A stretch of DNA of 64,000 nt from Uranotaenia lowii (taxonomy: Eukaryota > Arthropoda > Insecta > Diptera > Culicidae). A program made the position numbers and the translations under genes. Location: assembly GCF_029784155.1 (NCBI RefSeq), contig NC_073693.1, forward strand, positions 190,333,127 to 190,397,126, in the 5' to 3' direction. The notes under the pieces were generated by a model. It worked only from the letters and a program-made list of their open reading frames with translations. It made no database searches and was not told the DNA's origin. Position 1 is the first letter of the stretch; each line of letters opens with the position of its first letter. Below are positions 20,335-31,510 of this stretch, one piece after another.

Positions 20335-21575
20335 TTTTTTTAACCAAAAATGACTTTTTTTGAACCGTTTTATGGATTTTCCGATAAAACTGCCATTATT
20401 GCTATTATTCAACCATAGTGTTCGGTTGAATTTCAAGCATTTTCTAAGTTCTGGTGGTAAACTCAGAAAATGGTTAAATTTCAAATGCAGTTTATTTGAA
20501 AAAAAATCATTATTGGACGCGCAGTGCGCTTTGTTTGTTTTCTACGGCTGTCGGTCGAACCTCACAGAGTTTTTTAGTTTATTAAACGACTCCCGGAGGA
20601 TTATTAGATCATACAACGGGTAAGTATCTATACTGAATTGAACAATAGTGATGAGAATTTAAAATTATATTTTGAATATCCTCCAAATCCCCCACGTCAG
20701 TAACCTTCAATTTTTTTTCTCAAACAGAACGAACGGTTCCGAAAATTTTAAACCATCATGATGGACCACAGGCGCCCTTAATGACTAGCAGTTTCCAAGG
20801 AACACAGATCCGTTCGGCTCGTGCATCTGAAGCTTCAAAAGGATTCGTATCAGGAGCTTCCAGTAGCAACACCAAAAGAAGAGGAATGCTGCTTCCCCTT
20901 AGAAACTGTTTCTTCTCATCTGCGCACCGGGAGCGAAACGGGACTCCCGGTTTATTTAAAAACGATTATTAATAGAGAACTACTAATCTTTGGAATCTTC
21001 CAAAAGGTAGGGTTAATGCTACATTTTTTTTAAATAATTCAATTGTGGTTACATTGTTCCATGGAACATTCCATAACAATTTTTTTTAATCTTTAATTGC
21101 AGAAATGATAAGGGGTACTAACACTTCCTCTAATTCGGCAAGTTTGTCCGATCCTAGCTGGTAGTAGAAGAACAACACTGGAAAAAGGCAAAAACGGACT
21201 TATCATCGGGTGCAGTCACCGGGAAGGTAGAGCCAGCGGATCATCCGGAAGTGGCCGACTTATAATACTACTTGCACCCCTTTAGTATACATATTTTCCA
21301 ATAAAAGTTTTTATTTTTTGAAAATAACATCATTATACATTAATTAAGGTCGTCTTCCTTTGATACTTTTATGTTTAAACGATAGAAATAAAAAAACCCT
21401 CGATTTTCTGCTTATTTTCACATTTTTGACCATGTTTAAAAAATAACCATAGTCCTAGTTCTCCTCCAAATCTCATTTTATGAGTTTTCACTGAAAACTC
21501 ATAAAATGACTTGATCCACAAAACTTCGATTATGGTTATTTTTCAAGCATTAATGGTTCAATATGGCCGAGCGTG
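20335..21575 (+). mobile_element. CACGCT-family element G3, 1241 bp, gene-bearing
   Basis: Left end CACGCTCATTT at 20335, right end GAGCGTG finishing at 21575, with TA at 20333-20334 and 21576-21577. Both ends carry AACCATTTTT/AATAACC motifs like elements G and G2. The right end contains the family palindrome, CATTTTATGAGTTTTCACTG with its complement (21471-21515). The cargo is a plus-strand gene fragment at 20728-21305. Confidence 0.85.
20728..21305 (+). pseudogene. Captured gene fragment in element G3
   Basis: An upstream exon ends at 20619 (GTAAGT donor). The main exon 20728-21006 (CAAACAG acceptor, GTAGGG donor) reads KEHRSVRLVHLKLQKDSYQE, LPVATPKEEECCFPLETVSS and YLKTIINRELLIFGIFQK. The last exon starts at 21103 after TTGCAG, and AATAAA is at 21300-21305. 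Stops near the start of the main exon (TAA and TAATGA before 20790) show damage. The CCFPLETVSS segment is weakly reminiscent of DUF4806 proteins, which is only a suggestion. Confidence 0.45.
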
Positions 21576-21577
21576 TA

Positions 21578-22748
21578 TAATAGATTATCTGATTGATATT
21601 TTGCGTTCAACTGTACATACAATAGATTCAATTATAGTTGTATGATTGATTTTTTGCATTCAACAATAAATATAATAGCACAGAGAACAGACATATAAGC
21701 TAGCCCACAAAAGTTGTGTAAAAATCCCAACACCCTTTTTGAACCAATTTTTGTCTTTTGGCTGGGCCACCAGATGTCTCTAAACACACCAAAGAGAACT
21801 GTCAAAACAATGCTGACTAAGTTTCAGTCAGTTTTCTATAGGTCGTATGTGCTGCTTAGCATGCTTCAAGAAAATCACTGTTGAAGTTTCGTTCGAAACT
21901 GGATGAACGAACATTCATCATGTTGCATGAAAAAAATAATCATAAAAGTTAGATATCATCTTTTTCCTTCAAATTTGTTAGAAATACATAGTTTTAAACA
22001 GCTGGATGCTAAAGTGATATGTGGAAGTCACCCGCTTTGAGATGCCTAGAATCAATACCTACTGCTGGGTTAGACTGATCGTCAAGAATGTTCTTTGTAT
22101 TTGACTGGACATAGGTGATGCATTTTCTTACATAAATTACTGTCCAAGAAGTGCGAAAACTTAAACCGAAGCTGTTAGTTATCTTAACTGTCATAGTAGT
22201 GCAAAAATAAAGAAAGTGAAATTTCGCCCAGTTAAAAGTAACTCTGATTTTATTTATTTATCAATAAATTAAAGCCGTCCATTTTACTGAGACATTGGAT
22301 TCATTTTTTGTGAATTCATATACGATTACGCCTTTTTGAAAACTGGGCACTTTAAAGTTGATTTGTAACTTTTGAACGGCGCAATAGATGGCACTGTTTG
22401 TAGTCAATTTCTAACGTATTTTTTGGGTGATAGCATTTGTAATTTTACACACTTTTTTGACGATTTTTTGTTCGAGCTTGTACGTCTGTTCTCTGTGCCA
22501 GAACGTCAGTGTGGTTCCCAAAATTATTTTAACACCCCAAAACCCCCCAAAACAGACTCAAAATAGGGTATAACATGTTGGTTGTCAAACGCATCTGTGG
22601 TTGTCATACACATACTGCAGTTTTAGGATCAATTTTACCATGGATTAAGCAGTGAAAACTTTGCATTTTGTGCCAAACCATAATTTATTAATGTTACCAA
22701 AGATCCGTTTGATTGACATCTGAGCCGCAGATATCATTTTAAGGATTA
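21578..22748. other. No recognised gene
   Basis: AT-rich sequence. A direct repeat around CTGATTGATATTTTGCGTTC and TGATTGATTTTTTGCATTC lies near 21590-21665. It includes the 3' flank of the LINE ORF1 copy, without an ORF2. Confidence 0.4.
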
Positions 22749-23816
22749 TTAAAAAATTGCCTTTGATTGAAATTGTTGCAATGAAGACGGCCATGATGCC
22801 CATATACGTGTTTTACCCGTTTCGTTGTTCTCATTTCTGCGAACAATCTCCACTTTAGAATCAGACCGACGTTTGGTGAGAATAGCTCCATCCCTACCTG
22901 GCCAGACAAACTGAAGCCCAAGTTGTTCCTGTGCTCCGCGTACTTCCCGCAGCAGGTCCAATCCTTGTGAGGTCAACTCGTCGCGAATAACTACTCTTCC
23001 GGTAGATTTGGCGTAAGAATTTCCAAGTTCTGATGAGTTCAGTGGGCCACGCAGTGTTTTTTTGGCGAAAAGTTGTTCCTTCGATGTTTCTTCTTTGAAG
23101 ACAACTTTGATAGGCGGGTGCTTACCGTCTGGCTTTGTTGGATGAAGCCGTTTTGCTTCGGCAATTGCACCATTTGGAAGGTCACAACCTAGTACTGTGG
23201 CTATGTTTGCGACGACGTTCCCTGTGACTTCGTTTTCTAAACAAGGGACACCCAGAATCATAGCATTTTTGCTGAGAGCCTGCCGATTAAGACGATCCAC
23301 TTCCTTCTCGAGTTTTTTAACATCTCCGCGTAGTTGTGTTTGTTCGTCTTGGACGTCTCTTACTTCGCTCCGAAGAACGCTCTGATCGACTTTCATCTGC
23401 CTAAATTCGTCGACGAAGCTATCGAATTTTTCCGCTAGGAAATCTTGGCTTTTTTCGATTTCAACCACAGTTTCTTTCAATTTTTCTTGCGTCGCGATAT
23501 TGACGAGTTTGAGCTCCCTCATTTCATTTTGGGTCGCGAAGTTACACTCCTTAAGGTCACGCATTTCGTTTAGCATCTTCTTCATCTCGTTGACGATACG
23601 GTCCTCGGCAACTTTGTTCCCCCGCATCCGAAAGTACATTGCTTGGCAATCGCTTGTGCAGTAGTAGTCGGCGTTTTGCATTTTTTTGACTGCATTCCCC
23701 CGGATGTTCTTGCATCGAAAATGCGCACTTTTATGACATTGGAGACACTCTATTACTTTGTTCGGATCGGTTTCCACTTTTTCGCATACAACGCAAATTA
23801 TTTCGTCTAGATCCAT
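22749..23816 (-). CDS. Non-LTR retrotransposon ORF1 with PHD finger and coiled coil, 355 aa
   Basis: An intact frame from ATG at 23816 to TAA at 22749. The N-terminus is a C4HC3 PHD finger: C8, C11, C24, C27, H32, C35, C53, C57. A long heptad-like coiled coil covers about residues 65-185, then a segment starting NAMILGVP and ending FVWPGRDGAILTKRR, the RRM-like and C-terminal part typical of L1/CR1/Jockey-type ORF1 proteins that bind LINE RNA. A leader of about 290 bases with no gene precedes the ATG (to ~24110). No endonuclease or reverse transcriptase follows; the sequence below 22740 is unrelated. The last ~15 residues may be read-through into flanking sequence. So this is an ORF1-only (half-LINE) copy, either truncated or a non-autonomous family. 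Confidence 0.88.
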   Translation of the reverse strand: MDLDEIICVVCEKVETDPNKVIECLQCHKSAHFRCKNIRGNAVKKMQNADYYCTSDCQAMYFRMRGNKVAEDRIVNEMKKMLNEMRDLKECNFATQNEMRELKLVNIATQEKLKETVVEIEKSQDFLAEKFDSFVDEFRQMKVDQSVLRSEVRDVQDEQTQLRGDVKKLEKEVDRLNRQALSKNAMILGVPCLENEVTGNVVANIATVLGCDLPNGAIAEAKRLHPTKPDGKHPPIKVVFKEETSKEQLFAKKTLRGPLNSSELGNSYAKSTGRVVIRDELTSQGLDLLREVRGAQEQLGLQFVWPGRDGAILTKRRSDSKVEIVRRNENNETGKTRIWASWPSSLQQFQSKAIF

Positions 23817-24245
23817 TCCGAGTTAAGGGTTGTTAACTGTTTTGTGTGAAATATTTCACGAACAGAAGCGGATGAAATGTTTCACGACGACTTGACGCGA
23901 CGCTTCACGACTGAATCCAACGACGATTTGATTTCGATGATTTCCTGCCGTAAGTACCAACACTCGAGATTTCCAATTTTGTTTTATGTCAGCACCAGCA
24001 CCACTATTTGTTTCAACATCCGTTTCAATGTTTTTGTTGGGATTTCCCAGAGAAATACGATGAAGACGGTGGAGCAATTTTGCAGACAAACTTTCTGATT
24101 TTCTTCTTCTTATTGTTGTTGAACTGCCACTGCCACTGCACGCTCGTTTTCAAATAACCATATATGGATGACAAATAACCGTTTTTTGGCTTTTGCTGCA
24201 GAACTGCCAATATGGTTATTTTTCATCAATTTTTCTATATTTATA

Positions 24246-24505
24246 CTGTATTTGTTTTCTCCACTCGTGGAGTGTTCCACCGTACCCGATAAAAACAAAC
24301 CCAAATCGTCGCCAGTGTATTGCTATCTCACTCACTCACACGCTCTCTCGCAACACTGGCAAAATTATCGGTGGGCCACCGTCCGTAAGCAGAACTCCGA
24401 CAGGTCAAAACCAGTGCAACACCGTCCGAATAAACAAACAGTTTGACAGCACCTAGTGGTGCACCAGTGCAACACTAGTGCAACACTCGGCATAAACAAA
24501 TACGG
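24246..24505. mobile_element. Element F2 (ends CYGTATTTGTTT), 260 bp, uninterrupted
   Basis: Flanked by TA (24244-24245 and 24506-24507). It is nearly identical to F1 and supplies the empty site for element E. It is inserted in the left end of G; the G2 copy (53480-53510, complement) shows the site without it. Confidence 0.92.
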
Positions 24506-24761
24506 TATTAATTTCAACCATTTTGGTAGTTCTCAATAACTAACCACAAAATGCTTGAAAAATTTTATGTTTCATCACCGCCATTTTGAAAGTGATAGAT
24601 TCTGCAGCCGGTTGCAGTTGACAAGAGAAAACAAACTTTAATAACGCAAATCGAAGTCACAAGGTAAATATCCTGTGGTCCAGACCTAGCTGAAGGTGAG
24701 TCTTCGATAATATATTGGTACTAAAATTGAACATTATATATATATTTTTCCTCTACAACAG

Positions 24762-26567
24762 GATGCCGAAATCTGAGGGTCCCTCGATTATCGAAAGCTT
24801 TGGAAGTCAGAAGAAAGCTGAAGGAAGTCGGACTACCCAAAAACATCACCCAACAAACGGCCGTAGTGAAACGCTGGAACCCGTATACTCCTTCACATAT
24901 TCTGCCACAGGAACCTCTTAGCTCGAAATGGTTGGAAAAAACTGTTTCACAACAACTGCTGAACACTCCGGAGATGGCTTTTTTCACAACTCTTCTGCCA
25001 TGTACTGGCACTGGCAAGTGTGAAATTTTTTCCTTTGCTTTCCATTTTCTAATTTTCTTAATTTTAAACATTTACAGGTTCATCTGAGAACCGTTTTAGG
25101 AACGGAAAATCGATATGGCACCATATATTTTCGGATCAATCCAAGGTGGAGGCACAAAATTGGAAGCGATTCTTAAAATTTCATGAGAACAGTCTCAGAT
25201 ATACTGAAACGCACTCCCGAGGGTGGATGGTATATTTAGACGGAAGTTCATCGTAGCAATTCTTCTAATTGATCGAAATGTAAGTACCTTTTCTTTCGCA
25301 AGTAATCGTCTACATTAACGATAATTTTTTCACTGGATTCACACTTTCCCACATTCACACTTCAATTCTCAATTTGAGCTGTGAATTCCCATTTGGATTC
25401 AAATTATTGAATTTAATTATCGCTTCTTTCATTGAATTGACTTTTAATATTACAACACTAATCCTAATCTCGTGCAATTTTTCATGTTCATTCGTTCCTT
25501 AGAATTAATTTAAGTCTACTCGTCCACAGGATCTGCGGGCGACGCTTGACCAATTAAGGCGGTATACGTGAAGGTCAGATTTAGTTAATAAATTAATTCG
25601 GTATCGTTTTTTGAATACGGCGAATGCGCCAACTGTAAACAAATCCAGATTATCACATAAATGCGTTAAACTCTTTATTTTACATCCGAAAATATGATCT
25701 TCTTTTAATTTTTCTTATTTTAGTGAAGTTAAATTTAATTTTTTAAATAAGGCGAATAGCTTTTTTTATGAGTGTGTAATCCCACAGTTCATTCGCCTAT
25801 TTCCCCTCAAAATTTCGTCGCGAACAAAAGGGCCAATAGTTATTTCGAGATAGCAAAAGGGCACTGAAGTTTTTTAAATTTGTTTTCCAGGACTAGGAGA
25901 TGTAAAAATCAGTATTTATAAGATCGTTGAATGTGCTAATGTTTTAATGTGATCATTTGGACCCGCTTTCAAGCCGAAATTTGCTTGAATATTGCTTCTT
26001 TAATGAGTGATTCAAAAGGCGAACAGTCATTCTGCAATTCAAAAGGGCGCTCCAATTTGGCGAATCAACAAAATGAGAGCACTAGTCTGTGGTAAAAGGG
26101 CCCACAGTTATATTTATTAATTTTTTGAAGTAATTAGTACGTTAAAGCTATATTCATCGATCGGGTGATGAAATTAAATCAATTTGAAAGCATTTTAGCG
26201 ACTTATTGAGGAAAATGATTGTACTCAGCTAAATAGGAAATTGATTTTATTTTCTGAAACTTGAAATGCGTTTTTCTCAAAACAAAGGTCTTGGCGCATT
26301 CGCCGTAATCAAAAATCGATACCGAATTATTAATTAAAAAAAAAGGATCTGCGGGCAATCGATACCTGACATGTTTGCTCAATCGACGGGACTGCTGGTC
26401 TATTTTGATGAACACTATCCTACTGAACTGTGAAAACGGTACCCGAGCGAAATATGCGACGAATGGATACTATATTAGCTCCGGCAATTACACAATAATT
26501 GTAAGGAAACGAGGCGGATCTGGACAGCCACCATCGTAACGTGCACAGCTACGATGAAAACAATAAA
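24762..26567 (+). pseudogene. Captured gene in element G, last exon split by a retroposon
   Basis: Exon 24762-25017 (CAACAG acceptor) reads VRRKLKEVGLPKNITQQTAV and VKRWNPYTPSHILPQEPLSS, then KWLEKTVSQQLLNTPEMAFF. Exon 25078-25279 (TTACAG acceptor, GTAAGT donor) reads IWHHIFSDQSKVEAQNWKRF and LKFHENSLRYTETHSRGWMV, then a stop. A last exon starts at 25530 (CACAG acceptor) and is cut at 25540 by a retroposon. It resumes at 26357 and reads QSIPDMFAQSTGLLVYFDEH to a stop. AATAAA is at 26562-26567. The exon 1/2 junction is off by one phase. Family not recognised. Confidence 0.5.
25541..26344 (+). mobile_element. Retroposon-like insertion with 12-bp duplication and A tail
   Basis: GGATCTGCGGGC is repeated at 25529-25540 and 26345-26356, and the insert ends in a run of A before the second copy. 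Its interior is a foldback: TTCGGTATCGTTTTTTGAAT with CGGCGAATGCGCC near 25595-25632 faces its complement near 26293-26336. The combination of foldback core and A-tailed duplication is unusual. Confidence 0.7.
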
Positions 26568-26632
26568 ACCGATTGTACAATGTGCTAGAAAACGGTTCCC
26601 CGGCACTGGATATGAGAAGCGGCACATAATAG

Positions 26633-27666
26633 GTGGTATGAAAAACCCCTAGCAATTGCTTTTGCTAAACTAAATCGAGCATTCGAGCAGTCGCAGAAAG
26701 CAATTGCTTCGGTTGATATGAATAAAGTTTTTTCTGACAGCTGTTTTCTCAGTCAGGAGCTTTTACTTTTAGAACAAGCTGTTCGGTATGAATAAAGCCC
26801 AAATCTGAAGCAATCGCTCGAGAAATCTCCTAGCAATTACTTTATTTTCTAAGCATGCTTGGTAGCAGACTTTTCCAATAAACAAATTCTTCAACAACGT
26901 CATGAATTTATAAAATTAGCAATATTACATTTCAATACAATTTAAAAAGGCATTTTCAACATAGATAAAGAACAGTCGAAGTGATAACCCAACTTTTTTC
27001 ATATTCCTGTCGTTGTATGAAATGATTCGTCTAAGATGAAACAAAACAAATCAATTAGTAAATATTTCAAATTAAAAAAATCCGGCTACAGTGGAAGAAG
27101 TCCCAATCGGCTTGAAGTTGGAAGAAAGTTGTAATAATTTAAAACATAATTCAGATCTCCCAAATTTATATGATTTTTTTTATAATTCTAAGATTAAAAA
27201 AAAAACATCTAAGTTAAGATGCGCGCCTATTGCCTATTTTTTTATATATCGGATTATCCCGATCCGAAAACGTGTGGGAGAGCTTATGATAAATGTTAAA
27301 AAGCTAGGCCATTTTTATTTGACAATATTTAATTTTCTTTAAACATCAACATACGAGCGTGTATTGACTTAAATTTTTCCGATCGTTCTTACACCCACCA
27401 CCCGCACCGTCGATTTCATGGCTATTTTAGCCGTACTTTTCAATTTGTTGATCGTCTTCTTTCATTTTACTTTAGAAAATTTCAGATTCTGCTGGTTGGA
27501 TAGCTCTTTTTTTCGAAGCAAAAGCTATGTTCTAAGACTTTAGTACACATCTGCTAAGCAAACGTTTATTCATACCAAACTAAGCAAATGCTTTGGGCTT
27601 TTGCTTTGCTTGATTTCGAGCAAAGTAAAAGCTACCGAAGCAATTGCTAAACCTTATTCATACCAC
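26633..27666. mobile_element. TIR element H (ends GTGGTATGAA)
   Basis: GTGGTATGAAAAACCCCTAG and AGCAATTGCTT (26633-26663) face AAGCAATTGCTAAACC and TTATTCATACCAC (27639-27666). Further AGCAATTGCTT-like blocks follow inside each end. The interior frame at 27091-27342 is AT-rich and has no family likeness. Confidence 0.75.
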
Positions 27667-28046
27667 TAAATGTCTGAATTACTATCCGTATTTATACCAC
27701 AAAGAACGTATTTGTTCCAGCAATCTGTCATTGCGTCCATGCGGAAAAACGAAGATTGATTCAAATAAATAAGAATAATTAAAACCTGATATTTTATTGC
27801 AAACATTGCAGGAATCCTTCCAAATCTGCAAATCACAAAGCAGCTCTTAATAAAAACGGTTAAAGAATAACCATTTTTCAACTTCTCCGCTAGAATCCCA
27901 TTCGGTTGAAAAATAACCAAATTTCTACTTCTCCCCGAAAAGTCATTTTATGGGTTCTCATGGAGAACTCATAAAATGGCATTTCCCGGGAAAAGGTCAA
28001 AAATGGTTATTTTTGAAACATAAATGGTTTAATAATTTCTAGCGTG

Positions 28047-29484
28047 TGAGCAATAAATGAGCACGATGACAGCAGTGAGTGCACAACTAGGTTGAAACTG
28101 GGTGTAAAAAAACACGCTATTGTCCTCTTCTTTCTAAATATTCTCAAATATTTTAAAGCATATGCATGTACAAACAGCTGGTAAAATTAACATTCTGTTA
28201 ATCAAGCATTGGAAGGAATATTCCAATTGAATTGGCATTGCTCTCTGCTGCAGCATGCTGACTGGGTGGCTGTGGCTGCTACTCAATCTTCACCAACACT
28301 ACCATTATTCCATTTCTCTTCTCTCTGGTCTCTCTCTCACTCTCACCATTCATTCACCAATGCCAATGATAGCTTGATAGATAGCTCTCAGTCTCACTCT
28401 CTTGAAGGTCCTAAATTCCATTTCCCTTCGGATTCGATTCAACCGCCATTGGTTTGTGTGATTTTTGCAGCAGTTTCAGTTCGTTTGAGGCAGTGGTGCG
28501 ATTTGGAAGTCGTTAGTGGTTTTGCTGTGTGGCTGAGTGTATCTTTACGTTTTTTTTTCTCTGGAATAATAATTTCAAATACATATTCCTTTGCATTATT
28601 CAAACAAGTGACTACTTCAGCAAGTCGCTGATACTTTCAAAATACTTGGTATCAGTATTGCGTCGGTGCGATATATTTCGTTTTGAAATTGTGGAACAAG
28701 TTTTTTAATCGGCTATGCGGTTTGATTCGCTGGTGGTCCAGACAAAAAAAATGTAAATTGGTTGCAAATTTTCAATACTGAAGAAACAGCAACAATTCTG
28801 GTATTGAGTCTAGAGAAGAGAACGAGATAAAAATTCAACATGCCAGTTTGTGCGAGAGTTTTCTCGGATTCATTGAGTGGAATTTGGCATCAGTGCTAGT
28901 AGTGGTGAATATTTTGCGGGTTGCCGTGTTTACTCTCTTTATCGCGGAGAAACGAAGCGGGAATAATGTTGCATTTTCTCTCTCACGATATGTGAAGAAA
29001 GTTTTTTTGCCAAGTGTTCTATCACTTTAAAACCCTCGAAGACGTAGACGCCGCTACTAATAAAGAACTTAACTTTTATCTTTAGAAAAGTCTTAATGGA
29101 TTCTGCATGTAATACACAAGCGAACCTGTGATTAGCTTCTTGGAGTACTCTAAAGTGCTAGTGATTAATTTATCCAAATAAATCAACAACTACAATTACT
29201 CATTGAATTGGGGTTCTAGAGACGTCATTCATTTTTTTTTATGAATGAAATCTTAAAGCCTGTGTCAAGTGTAAACAAAAGCTCTGCGAAACGTCTATCT
29301 GATAAAAGTGTTTCAAAAATATCAACTGGTAACCAGTGTTTATTAGTAAGCTCAGTTCATCTTAATAAAAGGATATTATTCAATCGTTGAGTGATTATTA
29401 TGATAAGAAGTGTATTGTGATTCATATGATTTAACATTATTATAAAGAATCAGTGTAGTTTGACGAACAAATTGACCACGCAAA
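28047..29484 (+). promoter_or_regulatory. Upstream region and probable 5' leader of the glypican gene
   Basis: A CT-rich block (TCTCTCTCACTCTCACC, 28320-28410), equivalent to GAGA-type sites on the other strand, precedes a higher-complexity stretch. No transposon ends were seen in 28220-29484. The leader contains several short upstream ATGs. The coding start at 29485 has a good AAAATG context. Confidence 0.4.
28476..28509 (+). promoter_or_regulatory. Candidate core promoter: initiator plus DPE-like element
   Basis: TCAGTT at 28476-28481 fits the arthropod initiator with A+1 at 28478. GGAAG at +28 to +32 (28505-28509) fits four of five positions of the DPE consensus RGWYV. No TATA box is at -30. 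It lies about 1 kb before the start codon. Confidence 0.3.
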
Positions 29485-29794
29485 ATGAGCCGATATCATT
29501 GTAGCGTTGTGTTGCTGGCTCTCTTAGCATTTCTCACTGCTAAGGTGCACTTAGTAGAAGCGGATTCGGTGGTTCCACCGGTCAGTTCCATCGGTGCTAA
29601 GTCTGTCATAAACAACATCAATGGCACTGCTTCAACGTACAATGGAGGATCGTCAGCTAAGGTTGAGCAGGATCAACACCACCAACAACCCAGTGGCACT
29701 CCAAACCATCAACAGCGCACCTGTTCTACCGTACATCCGCTATTTGAGCAACGCGGTTTCAACACTGCCAACATGCCAACTGACCCAGTTACAG
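29485..29794 (+). CDS. dlp: First coding exon of a secreted glypican-like protein (Dally-like type)
   Basis: ATG at 29485; the exon ends at 29794 before GTAAGT, in phase 1 within a Gly codon. Residues 1-26 form a signal peptide (LLALLAFLTAKVHLVEA). A low-complexity Ser/Gly/Gln/His linker with one N-G-T sequon (N46) follows, then CSTVHPLFEQRGFN from C80 and the end MPTDPVTG. In vertebrate glypicans exon 1 likewise ends just after a Cys-x2-V..F/Y..KGFN..P..I/VxG segment, and GFN is most like the GPC4/6 group, to which Dally-like belongs. Glypicans are GPI-anchored heparan-sulfate proteoglycans that shape Wnt, Hedgehog and BMP gradients. The rest of the gene lies beyond the window. The call rests on this short segment and on the exon border. 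Confidence 0.55.
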
Positions 29795-31510
29795 GTAAGT
29801 TACTTTTTTGTATGATTAACTTCAAACCGATAAGATGCCCATCCATTATGATTAGTCATGTGCAATGAAATAGCCAACAAAATTGTTGTCAGTTCGATGA
29901 CTTAATTATGAATAATCACTTCAAGGCCAATAAATGCCAGGAAAAACAAAAGAAATTTAAGATTTTTCTTAAAAGTATTTGAGTAACCTATTACATATTT
30001 AGTGAGGAAAAATTTTGTCTGTGGTAAAATTCTACAGCTTTGAGCTTATTTAATGTCATAAACAAATTTGGCGTGAGTAGGTTACTGCAGAACATTCCTG
30101 ATTTTTTAATCTTGAAGAGTTAATTTTGCGACTCTTTTGCTGACTACGAATCGTCCACACTTATTCACACAAATTACTGAGCTTTTATTCTCGCTTCAAC
30201 ATTTCCTCAAAACTTTAAAATTTTCAATATAAAACAAAACAAAATTTTGAAAGTCTAGCTATTTAAAAATTGCATCTTTGAACAAAGTTGATCCATTGAC
30301 TTGCTGAAATTTAATAAAAAAAAATCTTTTTCCATATGAAAAAGCTAGACAAAACAGTGATGAGAAGCATATAAGCATCCTTTGTTTATAAACGTTGCAT
30401 TTGTCACAACCTCGTAGACGCTTGAAAAAAAAATACATATTTGAAAATATGCTTACGAAGAGATGACAGTTTGATCAAGATTTTTATCCCGAAACACTTC
30501 CAAGATTTTGAGGTGGCCCACGATACTTCACTCTCCCCTAGGAATTAGACAACTTCAGGAAATCAATTCAATGGTATAAAACGGACGATTAAGTATTTTT
30601 ACAGTCAACGTTCTCGGATACAAGAGCCGATAGAAAAAAAAACTAAAAGTAATGTTCAGATTGGCTGACGCTTAGTTAAAAGAATTCTTTAAAGAACATG
30701 GACAAAGAATCGTGTAACACACTTTTTTATAGACCTTGTTCGATTTTGGCAACACGCCTGAACATTTTGTGTAGGCGAAATCGAATGCTGCCAAAATTAA
30801 ACGTTTTTTCAACTTTTTTTCTATTTATTTCAACAAAAAAGCTGTTATTTTTGAGTATTTTTTTACTATTTTTTAATTTTAACTTATGTTTTCATGCATT
30901 TAGTACCTTTATTGTTTTGTTTATAATGCTTGCTTTTTTGTCATTCTATATCATTTTTTAGTTATTTTTTTTGTCATTGTCTTGTCTCTTGTTTTTATTT
31001 GTTTTTTTTTTCAATTTTATTAAACTTTCATCCTTTTTGTCATTTTTGAGTACCTTATTTTTTTAAATTTTTATTTTTGTTGTTGTATTCTATCAACATT
31101 TAAGAACGTAAAAACGTATGTATGTTATTTGTCTAAATTGGTCCTGTTATAGCGAAAACTTATTTTTTCAATTCAATTGATTTATACACGCACCTTGTTA
31201 GCGATGCCAGCTTACAAAGAACAATGTTTCTAGATCTCTATACTTTTTATTCAATGATGAATTTTAGTTATTTCTAGAAAAATTATGAACAAAACAAGGA
31301 AAGCTTACATTTAGTGTTCGCAATAGCTATGATGCGGCAAATCTCTCCTAACAGTGTCCAATACTTGTCGGAATCTGTTTAGCATAAGATAATTAGTTAT
31401 TACATGCGTTATCTATACGTTGTTATAATAATCTTACCAGATAAGAACTGTCAGCCTATTACATATTTGTAAAAGACTGCCCCGAATTTTTATTTTGGCT
31501 CGATGCACGG

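Larger units (their letters stand above)
24139..28046 (+). mobile_element. CACGCT-family element G, gene-bearing, with three nested insertions
   Basis: Left end CACGCTCGTTTTCAAATAACC at 24139; right end TTTCTAGCGTG finishing at 28046, with TG next to both. The right end (27860-28046) matches the reverse complement of 52171-52380 closely, including the CATTTTATGRGTTCTC palindrome. The left end after removal of F2 matches the complement of 53440-53607. Inside are F2 (24246-24505), a retroposon (25541-26344) and element H (26633-27666). Without them the element would be near 1.8 kb. Confidence 0.8.

Noticed and set aside
27355..27366. ACGAGCGTG near 27355 as the right end of element G
   Set aside because: It lies inside element H, and the long homology with G2 places the right end at 28046.
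28209..28631. 140-codon open frame upstream of the glypican-like exon
   Set aside because: It runs through the CT-rich promoter-like block and is Ser/His/Leu-rich by composition. It is better read as regulatory sequence and leader.
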